Below, piece by piece: positions 16,828 through 25,662 of a stretch of 64,000 nucleotides of DNA. A model generated the notes under the pieces. The model did not search any database. It had not been told where the DNA came from and saw nothing but the letters and a program-made list of their open reading frames with translations. Position 1 is the first letter of the stretch, and the number at the start of each line of letters is the position of its first letter. The translations under genes were made by a program, and so were the position numbers. The DNA comes from an uncultured Dorea sp. (GTDB lineage: Bacteria; Bacillota_A; Clostridia; Lachnospirales; Lachnospiraceae). The stretch spans positions 1 to 64,000 of the forward strand of contig CAJTRO010000012.1 in the NCBI GenBank assembly GCA_910579015.1, in the 5' to 3' direction.

Positions 16828-18222
16828 ATGGCAAGGGAAAGAAATCATTACAGACGTGGGCGCAGATCTAAGAAGCGTGGCTTTGCCGCATGGTCTCTGG
16901 GAAAGAAGCTTGGGATCATCTTAGGGGGAACAACGGCGCTGGTTGCGGCGGCCGGGGCTGTCATTCTGGCGAGCAAGCTGTCTAAGCTTGACATCGATAC
17001 GACGACGGTAACTCCGGCGGAGTTAAACGTGTCGGAGGAGGCCAGACAGCGGGGGACAGGATACCTGAACGTGGCGTTGTTCGGCGTGGATTCCAGGGAT
17101 AACGAATTGGACAAGGGGACCAGAAGCGATACGATCATGATCGCCAGCCTGAACCGCGAGACGCTTGAAGTAAAGATATCTTCCGTATACAGGGACACGC
17201 TCTTAGAGCAGAAGGACGGTACGTTGAATAAGGCGAACGCGGCCTATTCCTACGGGGGACCGCAGGAAGCGATGGCGCTTCTTAATAAGAACCTTGATAT
17301 GGATATCGAGCATTATGTGACAGTGAATTTTAACTCTCTGATCGATGTGGTCGACGCCGTGGGCGGAGTGGAGATCGACGTCCAGGAGGAGGAGATCTCT
17401 CAGATCTGCGGGTATGCGATAGAGATTATGAAGGTGACGGACAAGGTATCGGCAGGTGTTACGGAGCCGGGACCGCAGATACTAAACGGCGTGCAGGCGA
17501 CGGCGTATTCAAGGATTCGTAAGACGAAGGGAGACGATTTCAGAAGGACCGAGAGGCAGAGAGACGTGCTGACGAAGGTGGTTGAGAAGTTACAGCAGGC
17601 GTCTCCGGCACAGCTTAACAAGATTATCGACAAGGTATTTCCCGAGGTGTCCACGAATTTCACGCTGACAGAGATACTGGAGTATGCCAAAGACGCGTTT
17701 GATTATAAGCTGGGCGAGACGATCGGATTCCCGTTTGACAAGACGACGGACGACCTGGCGGGCGTGGGGAGTACGGTTATCCCTGTTACGCTTGAGTCCA
17801 ATGTCGAGAAGCTCCATACATTCTTCTACGGAGAAGGAGAAGCATATACGGTGTCTTCCAAGGTGGCGGGGATCAGTGACAAGATCATAGCGAAGGCCGG
17901 CAACCGGAGCGATCTTATCGATGAAGCGAACCAGGATATTATGGATCAGCCCGATGATGATGATGTAAGCTATCGCGGAAGTAATACGAATAGTGGGAAT
18001 AATTCAAACAAAGGTAATAATTCGGGCGGTAATACGAACAGCGGAGGCGGAACAAACAGCGGAGGCAATACGAACGGCGGCGGTAATAACAATGTCGTGA
18101 CACCGCCATCCGGAGGAGACGCAGATCCCGGAGAGGATATTCCGGGAGGAGGCGAGGATCCAGGCGGTGAGACGCCGGGAGGAGGCGAGGATGACGGCTT
18201 CGATACAGATCCGGCGGAATAG
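16828..18222 (+). CDS. LytR-CpsA-Psr family ligase, copy 2, with Gly/Asn-rich tail
   Basis: This is a paralog of the LCP gene at 13141. It has a short basic N-terminus, one membrane segment (about 28-50), NVALFGVDSRDNEL, SDTIMIASLNRETLE, SSVYRDTLLEQ and RIRKTKGDDFRRTERQRDVL. The C-terminal ~90 residues are low complexity: first Asn/Ser/Gly repeats, then Gly/Asp/Glu/Pro-rich, with no lipobox or sorting signal. Such a tail may extend through the cell wall. GAGAAAGGA precedes the ATG. It is followed 38 nt later by the cohesin-like protein, probably in one unit. Confidence 0.92.
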   Translation: MARERNHYRRGRRSKKRGFAAWSLGKKLGIILGGTTALVAAAGAVILASKLSKLDIDTTTVTPAELNVSEEARQRGTGYLNVALFGVDSRDNELDKGTRSDTIMIASLNRETLEVKISSVYRDTLLEQKDGTLNKANAAYSYGGPQEAMALLNKNLDMDIEHYVTVNFNSLIDVVDAVGGVEIDVQEEEISQICGYAIEIMKVTDKVSAGVTEPGPQILNGVQATAYSRIRKTKGDDFRRTERQRDVLTKVVEKLQQASPAQLNKIIDKVFPEVSTNFTLTEILEYAKDAFDYKLGETIGFPFDKTTDDLAGVGSTVIPVTLESNVEKLHTFFYGEGEAYTVSSKVAGISDKIIAKAGNRSDLIDEANQDIMDQPDDDDVSYRGSNTNSGNNSNKGNNSGGNTNSGGGTNSGGNTNGGGNNNVVTPPSGGDADPGEDIPGGGEDPGGETPGGGEDDGFDTDPAE

Positions 18223-18260
18223 TACATCCGGAATGATATAGAAAATACGAGGTATTTTAC

Positions 18261-19817
18261 ATGAGAAGAATAAAGAAAGCACTTTCTTCATTGATATTGA
18301 TATGCATACTGTGTCCGTGTATATCCCTGCTTGTCCATGCGGCGTCTGCGGAGCTGTTTTTTTCGGATCCGTCGACGACGGTCGGTGCAGAAGTGGAAGT
18401 AAAGGTGAAGCTGACCTCATCTTCTGAGCTGGCATCTCTTGATGCAACGCTGACATATGACGCTGATATGCTCAGATTTATCAGCGGTGATGATGCGACG
18501 GGAGGCAGCGGGACGATTACCCTGGCGGGCGTCGGGGAGGGTACAAGTATTGACTTTGTATTGAACTTCCAGGCGTTGAAGGAAGGGACGGCGAACATCG
18601 AAGTATCACAGTCGTCAGGAACGGATTCTGCCGGCTCGGAGCTTGATATTACCAACGGAAGTTCTGCGGTTACGATCGGGCCCGGGGATCCATCCCTGAT
18701 CCAGCCGGAAGACGGCTCGGAGGGGGCGGGAGATACCGGAGCAGGAAACCCTGTGGCGGACGGCCCGCAGGTAGAAGTGGACGGAGTACAGTATATCGTT
18801 ACGAACGGTTTCTCGGATGCAGTGATCCCGCAGGGCTTTAGCAGAGGCGAGATGACCTTTGAGGGTACGTCGTGCGAGGTGGTGACTCAGCCGGTAAGTA
18901 ATGTGTCGGCGCTGTATCTGACTCCGGCGGCAGGCGGAGATGCCGAATTTTTCCTGTATGATATAGATAAAGGCTCGCTCATTCCGTTTGAGCAGGTAAG
19001 CATTGCATCGGACCGGTATCTGGTGCCGTTAAGAGACGACGGCTCCGTCAGTCTGCCGGAACGTTTTCAGCAGACCAAGCTGATACTGAACGGAAAAGAA
19101 TTTACGGCGTGGCAGGATCCAAATAATGCAGAATATTATATGCTGTATGCGCTGAATACGGATGGAGAGAAGGCAATCTATCAGTATGACGCAGTTGATA
19201 AGACTTATCAGAGATACGTTCAGCAGGCGGGTTCGGCAGATGACGGGAAGAAGAAGCCGTCTGTCAAGGGCGGTCTGTGGGGAAAGCTGCTTCAGTTTAT
19301 CGAGGATTTCCTGGATATTGTAGTGATTCTTTTTATTATGTTCGTGTTGATCCTGATTGTTGTGCTGATTGTAATCGGGGTGAAGCTTTATCACCGCAAC
19401 CTGGAATTAGACGACCTGTACGACGAGTATGGTATAGATCTGGATGATGACGATAAGAAGCCGGCGCAGAAGGAGCCGAAGTCTGTGGCGGGAAAAGGGA
19501 AGAAGACTTCGCAAAGGAGCCAGACGGAACCGGCTGTGAGGGTGCCGGCAAAGACGATGAATCTGAAGGATGATGACATCTTTGATGATTTTGAGGATCT
19601 CGACGATATTGAGGACCTCGATGACTTTGACGATGAAGACGGCGGGTTTGACGATTACGAAGATGATTTTGACTATGATGATTACGACAGGAGCGAGGAT
19701 GATGCAGAGGATATCATCGACGATCTCGACGAACTTTTGAGTATGCAGCCTAAGAAGAAGAGAAGTCATATGGAAAAGGACGATTCATTCCAGGTGGATT
19801 TTATTGATCTGGATTAG
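18261..19817 (+). CDS. Membrane protein with an extracellular cohesin-like domain and acidic cytoplasmic tail
   Basis: A signal peptide covers residues 1-29, ending near VHAASA. Residues ~30-140 resemble a cohesin-type beta-sandwich (VGAEVEVKVKLTSSSELAS, then LDATLTYDADMLRF). A middle region of ~190 residues is unrecognised. A single membrane helix lies at about 342-375, and the cytoplasmic tail is extremely Asp/Glu-rich (DDFEDLDDIEDLDD and similar) with basic patches. It follows an LCP gene, suggesting a role in surface polysaccharide or wall assembly. No dockerin-bearing partner is visible nearby. The cohesin call is by pattern and moderately secure. Confidence 0.7.
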   Translation: MRRIKKALSSLILICILCPCISLLVHAASAELFFSDPSTTVGAEVEVKVKLTSSSELASLDATLTYDADMLRFISGDDATGGSGTITLAGVGEGTSIDFVLNFQALKEGTANIEVSQSSGTDSAGSELDITNGSSAVTIGPGDPSLIQPEDGSEGAGDTGAGNPVADGPQVEVDGVQYIVTNGFSDAVIPQGFSRGEMTFEGTSCEVVTQPVSNVSALYLTPAAGGDAEFFLYDIDKGSLIPFEQVSIASDRYLVPLRDDGSVSLPERFQQTKLILNGKEFTAWQDPNNAEYYMLYALNTDGEKAIYQYDAVDKTYQRYVQQAGSADDGKKKPSVKGGLWGKLLQFIEDFLDIVVILFIMFVLILIVVLIVIGVKLYHRNLELDDLYDEYGIDLDDDDKKPAQKEPKSVAGKGKKTSQRSQTEPAVRVPAKTMNLKDDDIFDDFEDLDDIEDLDDFDDEDGGFDDYEDDFDYDDYDRSEDDAEDIIDDLDELLSMQPKKKRSHMEKDDSFQVDFIDLD

Positions 19818-19833
19818 GACAAGTTTATCAGAA

Positions 19834-19866
19834 GAGCTCTGTTTGATTTTTAGACAGAGTTCTTTT
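19834..19866 (+). terminator. Intrinsic terminator before glmS
   Basis: AGCTCTGT pairs with ACAGAGTT across a T-rich loop, followed by CTTTTTCTTT. It ends the LCP-cohesin unit. Confidence 0.75.
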
Positions 19867-19958
19867 TCTTTACTTTTGCAGAAAGATTTGGTACAATACA
19901 GTTTAAAAGTGCAAAAAAAATGTTTTTTTGTACAAATAAAAATAAGGAGTAATAAGAT

Positions 19959-21785
19959 ATGTGCGGAATTGTAGGATATATTGGAAGACAGCAGGCGGCG
20001 CCGATCCTCCTGGACGGTCTGTCGAAACTTGAATACAGAGGATACGATTCGGCGGGGGCTGCCGTCTACAACGACGGAAAGATAGATATGGTGAAGTCCA
20101 AGGGACGGCTTAAGGTATTAAGCGAACTGACTCATGACGGGGCGGCGCTGCCTGGAACCCTGGGAATCGGCCATACCAGATGGGCAACCCACGGCTCGCC
20201 GTCAGATGTGAATGCACATCCGCATTTTAACAGTGATAAGAGTATTGTGATCGTACATAACGGTATCATAGAGAACTATCTGAAGCTTAAGAAGAAGCTT
20301 GAGAAGCGTGGTTATGAGTTTGTCTCGGAGACGGATACGGAGGTCATTGCACATCTTCTGGATTACTATTATCAGGGCAATCCATTGCAGGCGGTCACCA
20401 AGATCATGCACCGTATGGAGGGATCTTACGCTCTGGGCATCATTTTCCGGGATCATCCAAGCGAGCTCTATGCGGTCAGAAAGGACAGTCCGCTGATCGC
20501 AGGGCATACAGACGGAGGCAATATCATAGCGTCAGACGTGCCGGCCGTGCTTCGTTATACCCGGGATGTGTACTTTATTGAAAATGAAGAGATTGTCCGT
20601 ATGACGGAGGATTCCATGGAATTCTTCAATGTGGACGAGGAGCCTGTCGACAAGGAAGCCGTCCGTATTGAGTGGGATGTGAATGCGGCAGAGAAGGGCG
20701 GATATGAGCATTTCATGTTAAAGGAGATGTATGAGCAGCCAAAGTCTGTCATGGATACCTTTTCTCCAAGGATTAAGGAAGATCAGATCGTGATAGAAGA
20801 GCTGGGGATGCAGGACGAAGAGATCCGCAAGATCCAGAAGATCATGATCATAGCGTGCGGCTCGGCGTCCCATGTGGGGCATACCAGCAAGTATGTGTTT
20901 GAGGGGCTTGCAAGGATTCCGGTAGAGGTGGATATGGCGTCGGAGTTCCGTTACAGGAATCCGATACTGGATGAGAATACCATGGTGATGGTGATCAGCC
21001 AGTCCGGGGAGACGGCGGATACGCTGGCGGCTCTCAGGGAGGCGAAGAAGAAGGGCGCGAGAGTACTGGGAGTGGTTAACGTGGTGGGAAGCTCCATAGC
21101 CAGGGAAGCCGATAACGTTATGTATACATGGGCAGGCCCGGAGATTGCGGTGGCAACGACCAAGGCATATTCCGCGCAGCTGGCTGCAATGTATCTTCTG
21201 GCGATGAAGTTTGCCCATGTAAGGGGGCAGATCGACGACGGGGAGCTGGCAGAGATGTTAAAGGACATAAAAGCGCTTCCGGCGCAGGTGGAGATGATAC
21301 TGAATAACAGGGAGAAGATCCAGAAGTTTGCCAACCGTTATCTGGCCGCAAGAGATATCTTCTTCATCGGACGGGGGATTGACCATGCGATCTCGATGGA
21401 GGGTTCTCTTAAGCTCAAGGAGATTTCCTACATTCACTCCGAGGCGTATGCGGCGGGCGAGTTGAAGCATGGGACCATCTCGCTGGTGGAGGAGGGAACT
21501 CTGGTTGCGGCAGTGCTGACGCAGAAGGACTTGTATAAGAAGATGATCAGCAACATGGAAGAGGTACGGACGAGAGGCGCATTCGTAATGGCGGTTACGG
21601 TCGAAGGGAATACGGAGGTTGAGAAGGCGGCCGACTATGTGATCTATATCCCGGAGACGAACAAGTATTTCATGAATTCACTGGCGATCATTCCGCTCCA
21701 GCTTTTTGCTTATTATATTGCTGTGGGACGCGGCTGTGACGTGGATAAGCCGAGGAATCTGGCCAAATCTGTGACGGTAGAGTAG
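19959..21785 (+). CDS. glmS: Glutamine--fructose-6-phosphate aminotransferase (isomerizing)
   Basis: This enzyme makes glucosamine-6-phosphate from glutamine and fructose-6-phosphate, the first committed step to UDP-GlcNAc. The N-terminal MCGIVGYIG carries the glutaminase nucleophile Cys2; LEYRGYDSAG and GHTRWATHG follow. Two SIS domains hold ACGSASHVG, SQSGETADT, and IGRGIDHAISMEG; the C-terminus is the usual DKPRNLAKSVTVE. The length of 608 is standard. AAGGAG precedes the ATG. The 93-nt region between the terminator and the start is too short for a glmS ribozyme and shows none of its landmarks. Confidence 0.98.
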   Translation: MCGIVGYIGRQQAAPILLDGLSKLEYRGYDSAGAAVYNDGKIDMVKSKGRLKVLSELTHDGAALPGTLGIGHTRWATHGSPSDVNAHPHFNSDKSIVIVHNGIIENYLKLKKKLEKRGYEFVSETDTEVIAHLLDYYYQGNPLQAVTKIMHRMEGSYALGIIFRDHPSELYAVRKDSPLIAGHTDGGNIIASDVPAVLRYTRDVYFIENEEIVRMTEDSMEFFNVDEEPVDKEAVRIEWDVNAAEKGGYEHFMLKEMYEQPKSVMDTFSPRIKEDQIVIEELGMQDEEIRKIQKIMIIACGSASHVGHTSKYVFEGLARIPVEVDMASEFRYRNPILDENTMVMVISQSGETADTLAALREAKKKGARVLGVVNVVGSSIAREADNVMYTWAGPEIAVATTKAYSAQLAAMYLLAMKFAHVRGQIDDGELAEMLKDIKALPAQVEMILNNREKIQKFANRYLAARDIFFIGRGIDHAISMEGSLKLKEISYIHSEAYAAGELKHGTISLVEEGTLVAAVLTQKDLYKKMISNMEEVRTRGAFVMAVTVEGNTEVEKAADYVIYIPETNKYFMNSLAIIPLQLFAYYIAVGRGCDVDKPRNLAKSVTVE

Positions 21786-21797
21786 GAGTTTGATAAG

Positions 21798-21853
21798 AAT
21801 ATCCCTGCGAAGGAGGCATACAATGGATGTGTGCTGATTTCCGCAGGGATATT
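21798..21853. terminator. Convergent-gene stem-loop
   Basis: AATATCCCTGCG (21798-21809) and CGCAGGGATATT (21842-21853) are a perfect 12-bp inverted repeat with a 32-nt loop, followed by TTGTATGAT. It lies between glmS and the converging deacetylase gene and probably ends transcription in both directions. The loop contains AGGAGG and an ATG, but that frame stops after four codons. Confidence 0.65.
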
Positions 21854-21861
21854 TTGTATGA

Positions 21862-22737
21862 TCATGATTTTTCAGAGGTTTTCTTTACCAGATCGTCAAG
21901 GGATCTGAACGTATATCCCATCTCTTCCCATTTCCCCAGCAGTTCATCCAGGATCTCGCCGTTGGTGTTGGAGGTGCTGTGGAGCAGGACGACAGCGCCG
22001 GGGTGGATGCGTCCGAGCAGTTTATCGAAGGCTTCCTCATGGGAGGGCTGTTTATCCTGATACCAGTCGACATAGGCGAGGCTCCAGAAGAAGGTGTGAT
22101 ATCCCATGTCTTTGGCCATCTTGAGGTTTTCGGTGCTGTATTTACCCTGCGGAGGCCGGTAATATCTGGTCATGGCCTCTCCGGTGATATCCTGGTAGAG
22201 CTTTTCTACGTCTCCCAGCTCCTTTTCAAATGCTTCTTTTGTCGAGATCGTTGACATATCCGGATGATGATAGGTATGATTGCCCACGATATGTCCATCC
22301 TCATACATTCTTTTTATCAGCTCCGGGTTCGAAGAAATGAAGCTTCCCACAACGAAGAAGGCGGCCGGTGCCTTGTGCTTTTTCAGGGCGTCCAGGATAG
22401 GGACGGTGTTGCCGTTCTCATATCCGCAGTCAAATGTCAGATAGATTACTTTTTCGTCCGTATCCTCGGCGTAGAAGGCGTCATATTCGGCCAGTTCGTC
22501 AAAAGAGGCGTTGGCGGAAGGCGCCTTTCCCTCGTCCTGGAAGCTGAGCCCCCAGTTCTCTGTGGACGGTTCAATGACAGAGGAAACCGGAAGGTTCGGA
22601 TCTTTTGCGGCCGAACCTGAGGACGGGGAAGGGACGGCCGGGGAGAAGACGGAGGCGGCAAACTGTCCGCCCAGATAGGATAAGACAAAGAGTATGATGA
22701 CGCCGGCGGATTTCTTATATTTACGGTAGGATATCAT
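21862..22737 (-). CDS. Polysaccharide deacetylase, PdaA-like
   Basis: A NodB-fold metal-dependent deacetylase, probably acting on peptidoglycan outside the membrane. Residues 1-28 hold a membrane or signal segment (GVIILFVLSYLGGQFAASVF). A Pro/Ser linker follows. The catalytic domain has LTFDCGYENGNT (TFDCG in place of the common TFDDG, as in PdaA-type enzymes that make muramic delta-lactam), GNHTYHHPDMS for metal binding, RYYRPPQGKYS and GAVVLLHSTS. In a spore former a role in cortex delta-lactam formation is plausible. The gene converges with glmS. Confidence 0.88.
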   Translation of the reverse strand: MISYRKYKKSAGVIILFVLSYLGGQFAASVFSPAVPSPSSGSAAKDPNLPVSSVIEPSTENWGLSFQDEGKAPSANASFDELAEYDAFYAEDTDEKVIYLTFDCGYENGNTVPILDALKKHKAPAAFFVVGSFISSNPELIKRMYEDGHIVGNHTYHHPDMSTISTKEAFEKELGDVEKLYQDITGEAMTRYYRPPQGKYSTENLKMAKDMGYHTFFWSLAYVDWYQDKQPSHEEAFDKLLGRIHPGAVVLLHSTSNTNGEILDELLGKWEEMGYTFRSLDDLVKKTSEKS

Positions 22738-22901
22738 AAGAGATACTCCATTTTAGTTTGTTATAATATGTATATGTGGAATCTGCGGGAACATTCCAGT
22801 TCGAAATCCGGCAGGATGTGAGCGGAAAAAGGTAAATCTTGCAATGTGCACGAAAAGAGTGTAGAATTACAGGAGAAACAGCAGGGGACGAGGTGTGACA
22901 G

Positions 22902-23492
22902 ATGAAGCGGAGTGTAGAGAGATTAAGTTTTTTGACGGCAGGTTTTTTGACAGCGAATATTCTGTTTTTCAGCGTGATGTTCCGGCGGCCGAAGGTGCGC
23001 TGGGAACAGGACCAGTATGACTGTGCCATAGTCTGCGGGTGTCGTGTGCTGGAGGACGGGACGCCCTCCGACACGTTGAAGAAGAGGGTTGAGAAGGCTG
23101 TAGAGCTTTGGAAGGACAGAAAGGTACAATATCTGATCATGTCAGGCGCGGCCGTGTGCAACGACCAGGTGGAGGCGGAAGCCATGAAGCGGTATGCGGT
23201 AAAGCTGGGTGTGCCTGCGGAGTATATCCTCAAGGAGAAGCGGGCTGTCAGTACATACCATAATCTCAAGTATTCCGGTGAGATCATGAAGAACTGCAAT
23301 TTCCGGGACTGTGTGGTGGTAACCAGTGGATGGCATTTAAGGAAGGCCGATCATTATGCCAGACAGAATGTAGAACATTATGTGATGGCGGCGTCCGGCA
23401 GGCCGGACAAGGAGAAGGTGCGAAAGAGTATCTGGCTTCATGTGCGGACGAACCTGCATATGTATCTGAATATGTGGCGGGGATATTATTAG
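22902..23492 (+). CDS. YdcF/SanA-like DUF218 protein
   Basis: A 196-residue protein with one N-terminal hydrophobic segment (about 8-27) and a DUF218 Rossmann-like domain. The domain shows AIVCGCRVLEDGTPSDTLKK, YLIMSGAAVCNDQVEAEAM, STYHNLKYSGEIM and VVTSGWHLRKADHYA. Proteins of this family affect envelope integrity, but the biochemical function is unclear. It is divergent from the deacetylase, with ~165 nt between them. Confidence 0.8.
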   Translation: MKRSVERLSFLTAGFLTANILFFSVMFRRPKVRWEQDQYDCAIVCGCRVLEDGTPSDTLKKRVEKAVELWKDRKVQYLIMSGAAVCNDQVEAEAMKRYAVKLGVPAEYILKEKRAVSTYHNLKYSGEIMKNCNFRDCVVVTSGWHLRKADHYARQNVEHYVMAASGRPDKEKVRKSIWLHVRTNLHMYLNMWRGYY

Positions 23493-23513
23493 AGGATTAA
23501 GGAGGAAGCACGT

Positions 23514-23861
23514 ATGTTATTCGTACATTACCCGAAGTGCACTACCTGCCAGAAGGCAAAGAAGTGGCTCGTAGAGAAGGAACAGGAATTTAAAGAGAGG
23601 GATATCAAGGAAGAGAATCCAACGAAGGAAGAGCTTAAGGCGTGGCATCAGAAGAGCGGGCTGCCGCTTAAGAAGTTCTTCAATACCAGCGGGATGATCT
23701 ATCGTGAGATGGGGCTTAAGGACAAGCTTTCGGACATGACAGAGGAGGAGCAGTATGAACTGCTGGCGTCAGACGGTATGCTGGTGAAGCGGCCGATCCT
23801 GATCACCGATACGGCGGTACGGGTTGGATTTCGTGAGAAGGAATGGGAAAATCTAGTATAA
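23514..23861 (+). CDS. ArsC/Spx-family thioredoxin-fold protein
   Basis: A 115-residue thioredoxin-fold protein with an N-terminal FVHYPKCTTCQKAKKWL, giving a CxxC at residues 9-12, and LVKRPILIT before the final strand. It is closest in pattern to the YffB/YusI branch of the arsenate reductase-like family, not clearly an arsenate reductase. GGAGGAAGCACGT precedes the ATG. It lies just upstream of adenosine deaminase, probably in the same transcript. Confidence 0.85.
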   Translation: MLFVHYPKCTTCQKAKKWLVEKEQEFKERDIKEENPTKEELKAWHQKSGLPLKKFFNTSGMIYREMGLKDKLSDMTEEEQYELLASDGMLVKRPILITDTAVRVGFREKEWENLV

Positions 23862-23881
23862 GAGCGGGAGAGGCTGATATC

Positions 23882-24847
23882 ATGGACAGGATTGAGAGCT
23901 ATGGAAAGATAGACCTTCATCTGCACCTGGACGGCTCACTGCCGGCAGAGACGATCCTTGGGCTTGCGAGGAAGGATCATATAGAGCTTGCGGCAGACAC
24001 AGAGGAAGGGCTTCGGCCGTATCTGACTGCCAGAGCCGATTGTGAGGATCTGAATGAGTATCTGAGGTGCTTTCATATTCCTCAGGTGATCCTTCAGACC
24101 GCAGAGAATCTGAGGATCGCATCCTGTGAGCTTGGACGGGATCTGGAGGAGAAGGGGCTTAGTTATGCAGAAGTCCGGTTTGCACCGCAGCTCCATGTTC
24201 TAAGAGGTCTTACCCAGGAGGAGGCGGTACAGGCCGTTCTGGATGGCTTCTGCCAGGTCATGGAAGAGAGGCGGGGCAGGATCCGCCTTAAAGCCATCCT
24301 GTGCTGTATGCGGGGGAAGAATTGCACGGCTAATATGGAGACGGTCCTTACGGCGGCAAGATTCCTTGGAAAGGGTGTCGTCGCGGCGGATCTTGCCGGC
24401 GCGGAGGGCTTATATCCCACCAGGGATTTTGGAGAGGAATTTGCGCTTGCCAGAAGGCTTGGCGTACCGTTTACCATTCATGCCGGTGAAGCGGACGGAC
24501 CGGAGAGTATCTGGAAGGCGCTGGAATTCGGGGCGGTGAGGATCGGTCATGGTGTACGGGCAGTTGAGGACGAGGCGCTCATGAGGGAGCTTGCACAAAG
24601 AGGGATCCCCCTTGAGATGTGTCCGACAAGCAACTTGCAGACCAAGGCTGTTAACAGCCTTACAGATTATCCGCTGCGTAATTTTCTTGACAGAGGGATA
24701 CGTGTGACGGTCAACAGTGATAATATGACGGTGTCAGATACCTGGGCAGGCAAGGAGTTTGCCCTTTTGTCACGGGAATATGGACTTACAGAAGAGGAAG
24801 CAGTAAAGCTGCTGAAAAATGCAAAAGAGGCGGCATTTGAAATGTAG
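23882..24847 (+). CDS. add: Adenosine deaminase
   Basis: This zinc enzyme converts adenosine to inosine in purine salvage. KIDLHLHLDGSLPAETI supplies the HxH zinc ligands, FTIHAGEADGPESI the substrate-binding HAGE, RIGHGVRAVED the catalytic His, and TVNSDNMTVSDT the last Asp ligand. The length of 321 residues from this start fits the family. I chose the ATG at 23882 with GGGAGAGG upstream; an in-frame ATG at 23843 overlaps the previous gene. Confidence 0.93.
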   Translation: MDRIESYGKIDLHLHLDGSLPAETILGLARKDHIELAADTEEGLRPYLTARADCEDLNEYLRCFHIPQVILQTAENLRIASCELGRDLEEKGLSYAEVRFAPQLHVLRGLTQEEAVQAVLDGFCQVMEERRGRIRLKAILCCMRGKNCTANMETVLTAARFLGKGVVAADLAGAEGLYPTRDFGEEFALARRLGVPFTIHAGEADGPESIWKALEFGAVRIGHGVRAVEDEALMRELAQRGIPLEMCPTSNLQTKAVNSLTDYPLRNFLDRGIRVTVNSDNMTVSDTWAGKEFALLSREYGLTEEEAVKLLKNAKEAAFEM

Positions 24848-24882
24848 TACATAGACTTTTGAGAGATTAGGAGGAAGGTATC

Positions 24883-25647
24883 ATGACGCTCCAGGAAATG
24901 AAGCAGATGAAGCAGGAGCATGGGTATTCGGATTCTCACATTGCAGAATTATCCGGTATCCCGGTGGAGACAGTACAGAAGATATTTGAAGGACAGACAG
25001 AGGGGATAGGATACCATATCTGGCAGGCAGTCGAAGATGTCTTCGTTGATAAAAGGATGATGAGGGAAGGGGCGGCCACATATGGTGTCCCAAAGAAGCA
25101 GGGCAGCTATACGGTAGAGGATTACCGGGCGCTTCCGGATGAACGCAGGGTAGAGCTGATCGACGGATATATCTATGACATGGCGGCGCCGACGACTTTT
25201 CACCAGCTGATGGCAGGAGAGCTCTATCGCCAGATTGCGAACTTCATCCTGGATCACAAAGGGGCGTGCACACCATTCATCTCGCCGGTGGACGTACAGC
25301 TTGATAATGATGAAAAGACGATGATACAGCCGGATGTCGTGATCGTCTGCAATCCCGAACAGATCGTCAGGAGAAATATCCTTGGCGCGCCGGATTTTGT
25401 ATTAGAGGTGATATCGCCCGGGACCGGCAGGAGAGACTATATCATCAAGCTTGCCAAATATGAGAATGCGAAGGTAAGGGAATACTGGGTGGTGGATCCC
25501 TATAAGAAGCGGGTGCTGGTATATTTTTTCAAGGGAGAGGTGTCACCGGCGATTTATCCCATTGACGCCGAGATCCCGGTGAATATCTTTGACGGGAAGC
25601 TGGTATTAAAGTTTGAGCGGATCGCACAGTGGGCAGAGGAAGCATAG
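24883..25647 (+). CDS. Uma2-family (DUF820) putative endonuclease with N-terminal HTH-like segment
   Basis: The C-terminal ~170 residues are a Uma2/DUF820 domain of the PD-(D/E)XK fold: VELIDGYIYDMAAPTTFHQ, QPDVVIVCNPEQI, then PDFVLEVISPGTGRRD and KLAKYENAKVREYWVVDP. The first ~60 residues resemble a small helix-turn-helix (YSDSHIAELSGIPVETVQKI). Function is unproven; the family is often called a putative restriction endonuclease but occurs as scattered chromosomal copies. GGAGGAAGG precedes the ATG. Confidence 0.85.
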   Translation: MTLQEMKQMKQEHGYSDSHIAELSGIPVETVQKIFEGQTEGIGYHIWQAVEDVFVDKRMMREGAATYGVPKKQGSYTVEDYRALPDERRVELIDGYIYDMAAPTTFHQLMAGELYRQIANFILDHKGACTPFISPVDVQLDNDEKTMIQPDVVIVCNPEQIVRRNILGAPDFVLEVISPGTGRRDYIIKLAKYENAKVREYWVVDPYKKRVLVYFFKGEVSPAIYPIDAEIPVNIFDGKLVLKFERIAQWAEEA

Positions 25648-25662
25648 AGAGGAGAAAAGGTT

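Noticed and set aside
19867..19958. glmS ribozyme upstream of glmS
   Set aside because: Only ~90 nt lie between the upstream terminator and the start codon, and no ribozyme core was recognisable.
21811..21841. Small ORF with AGGAGG in the loop of the glmS terminator
   Set aside because: The frame stops after four codons and lies inside a stem-loop between convergent genes.
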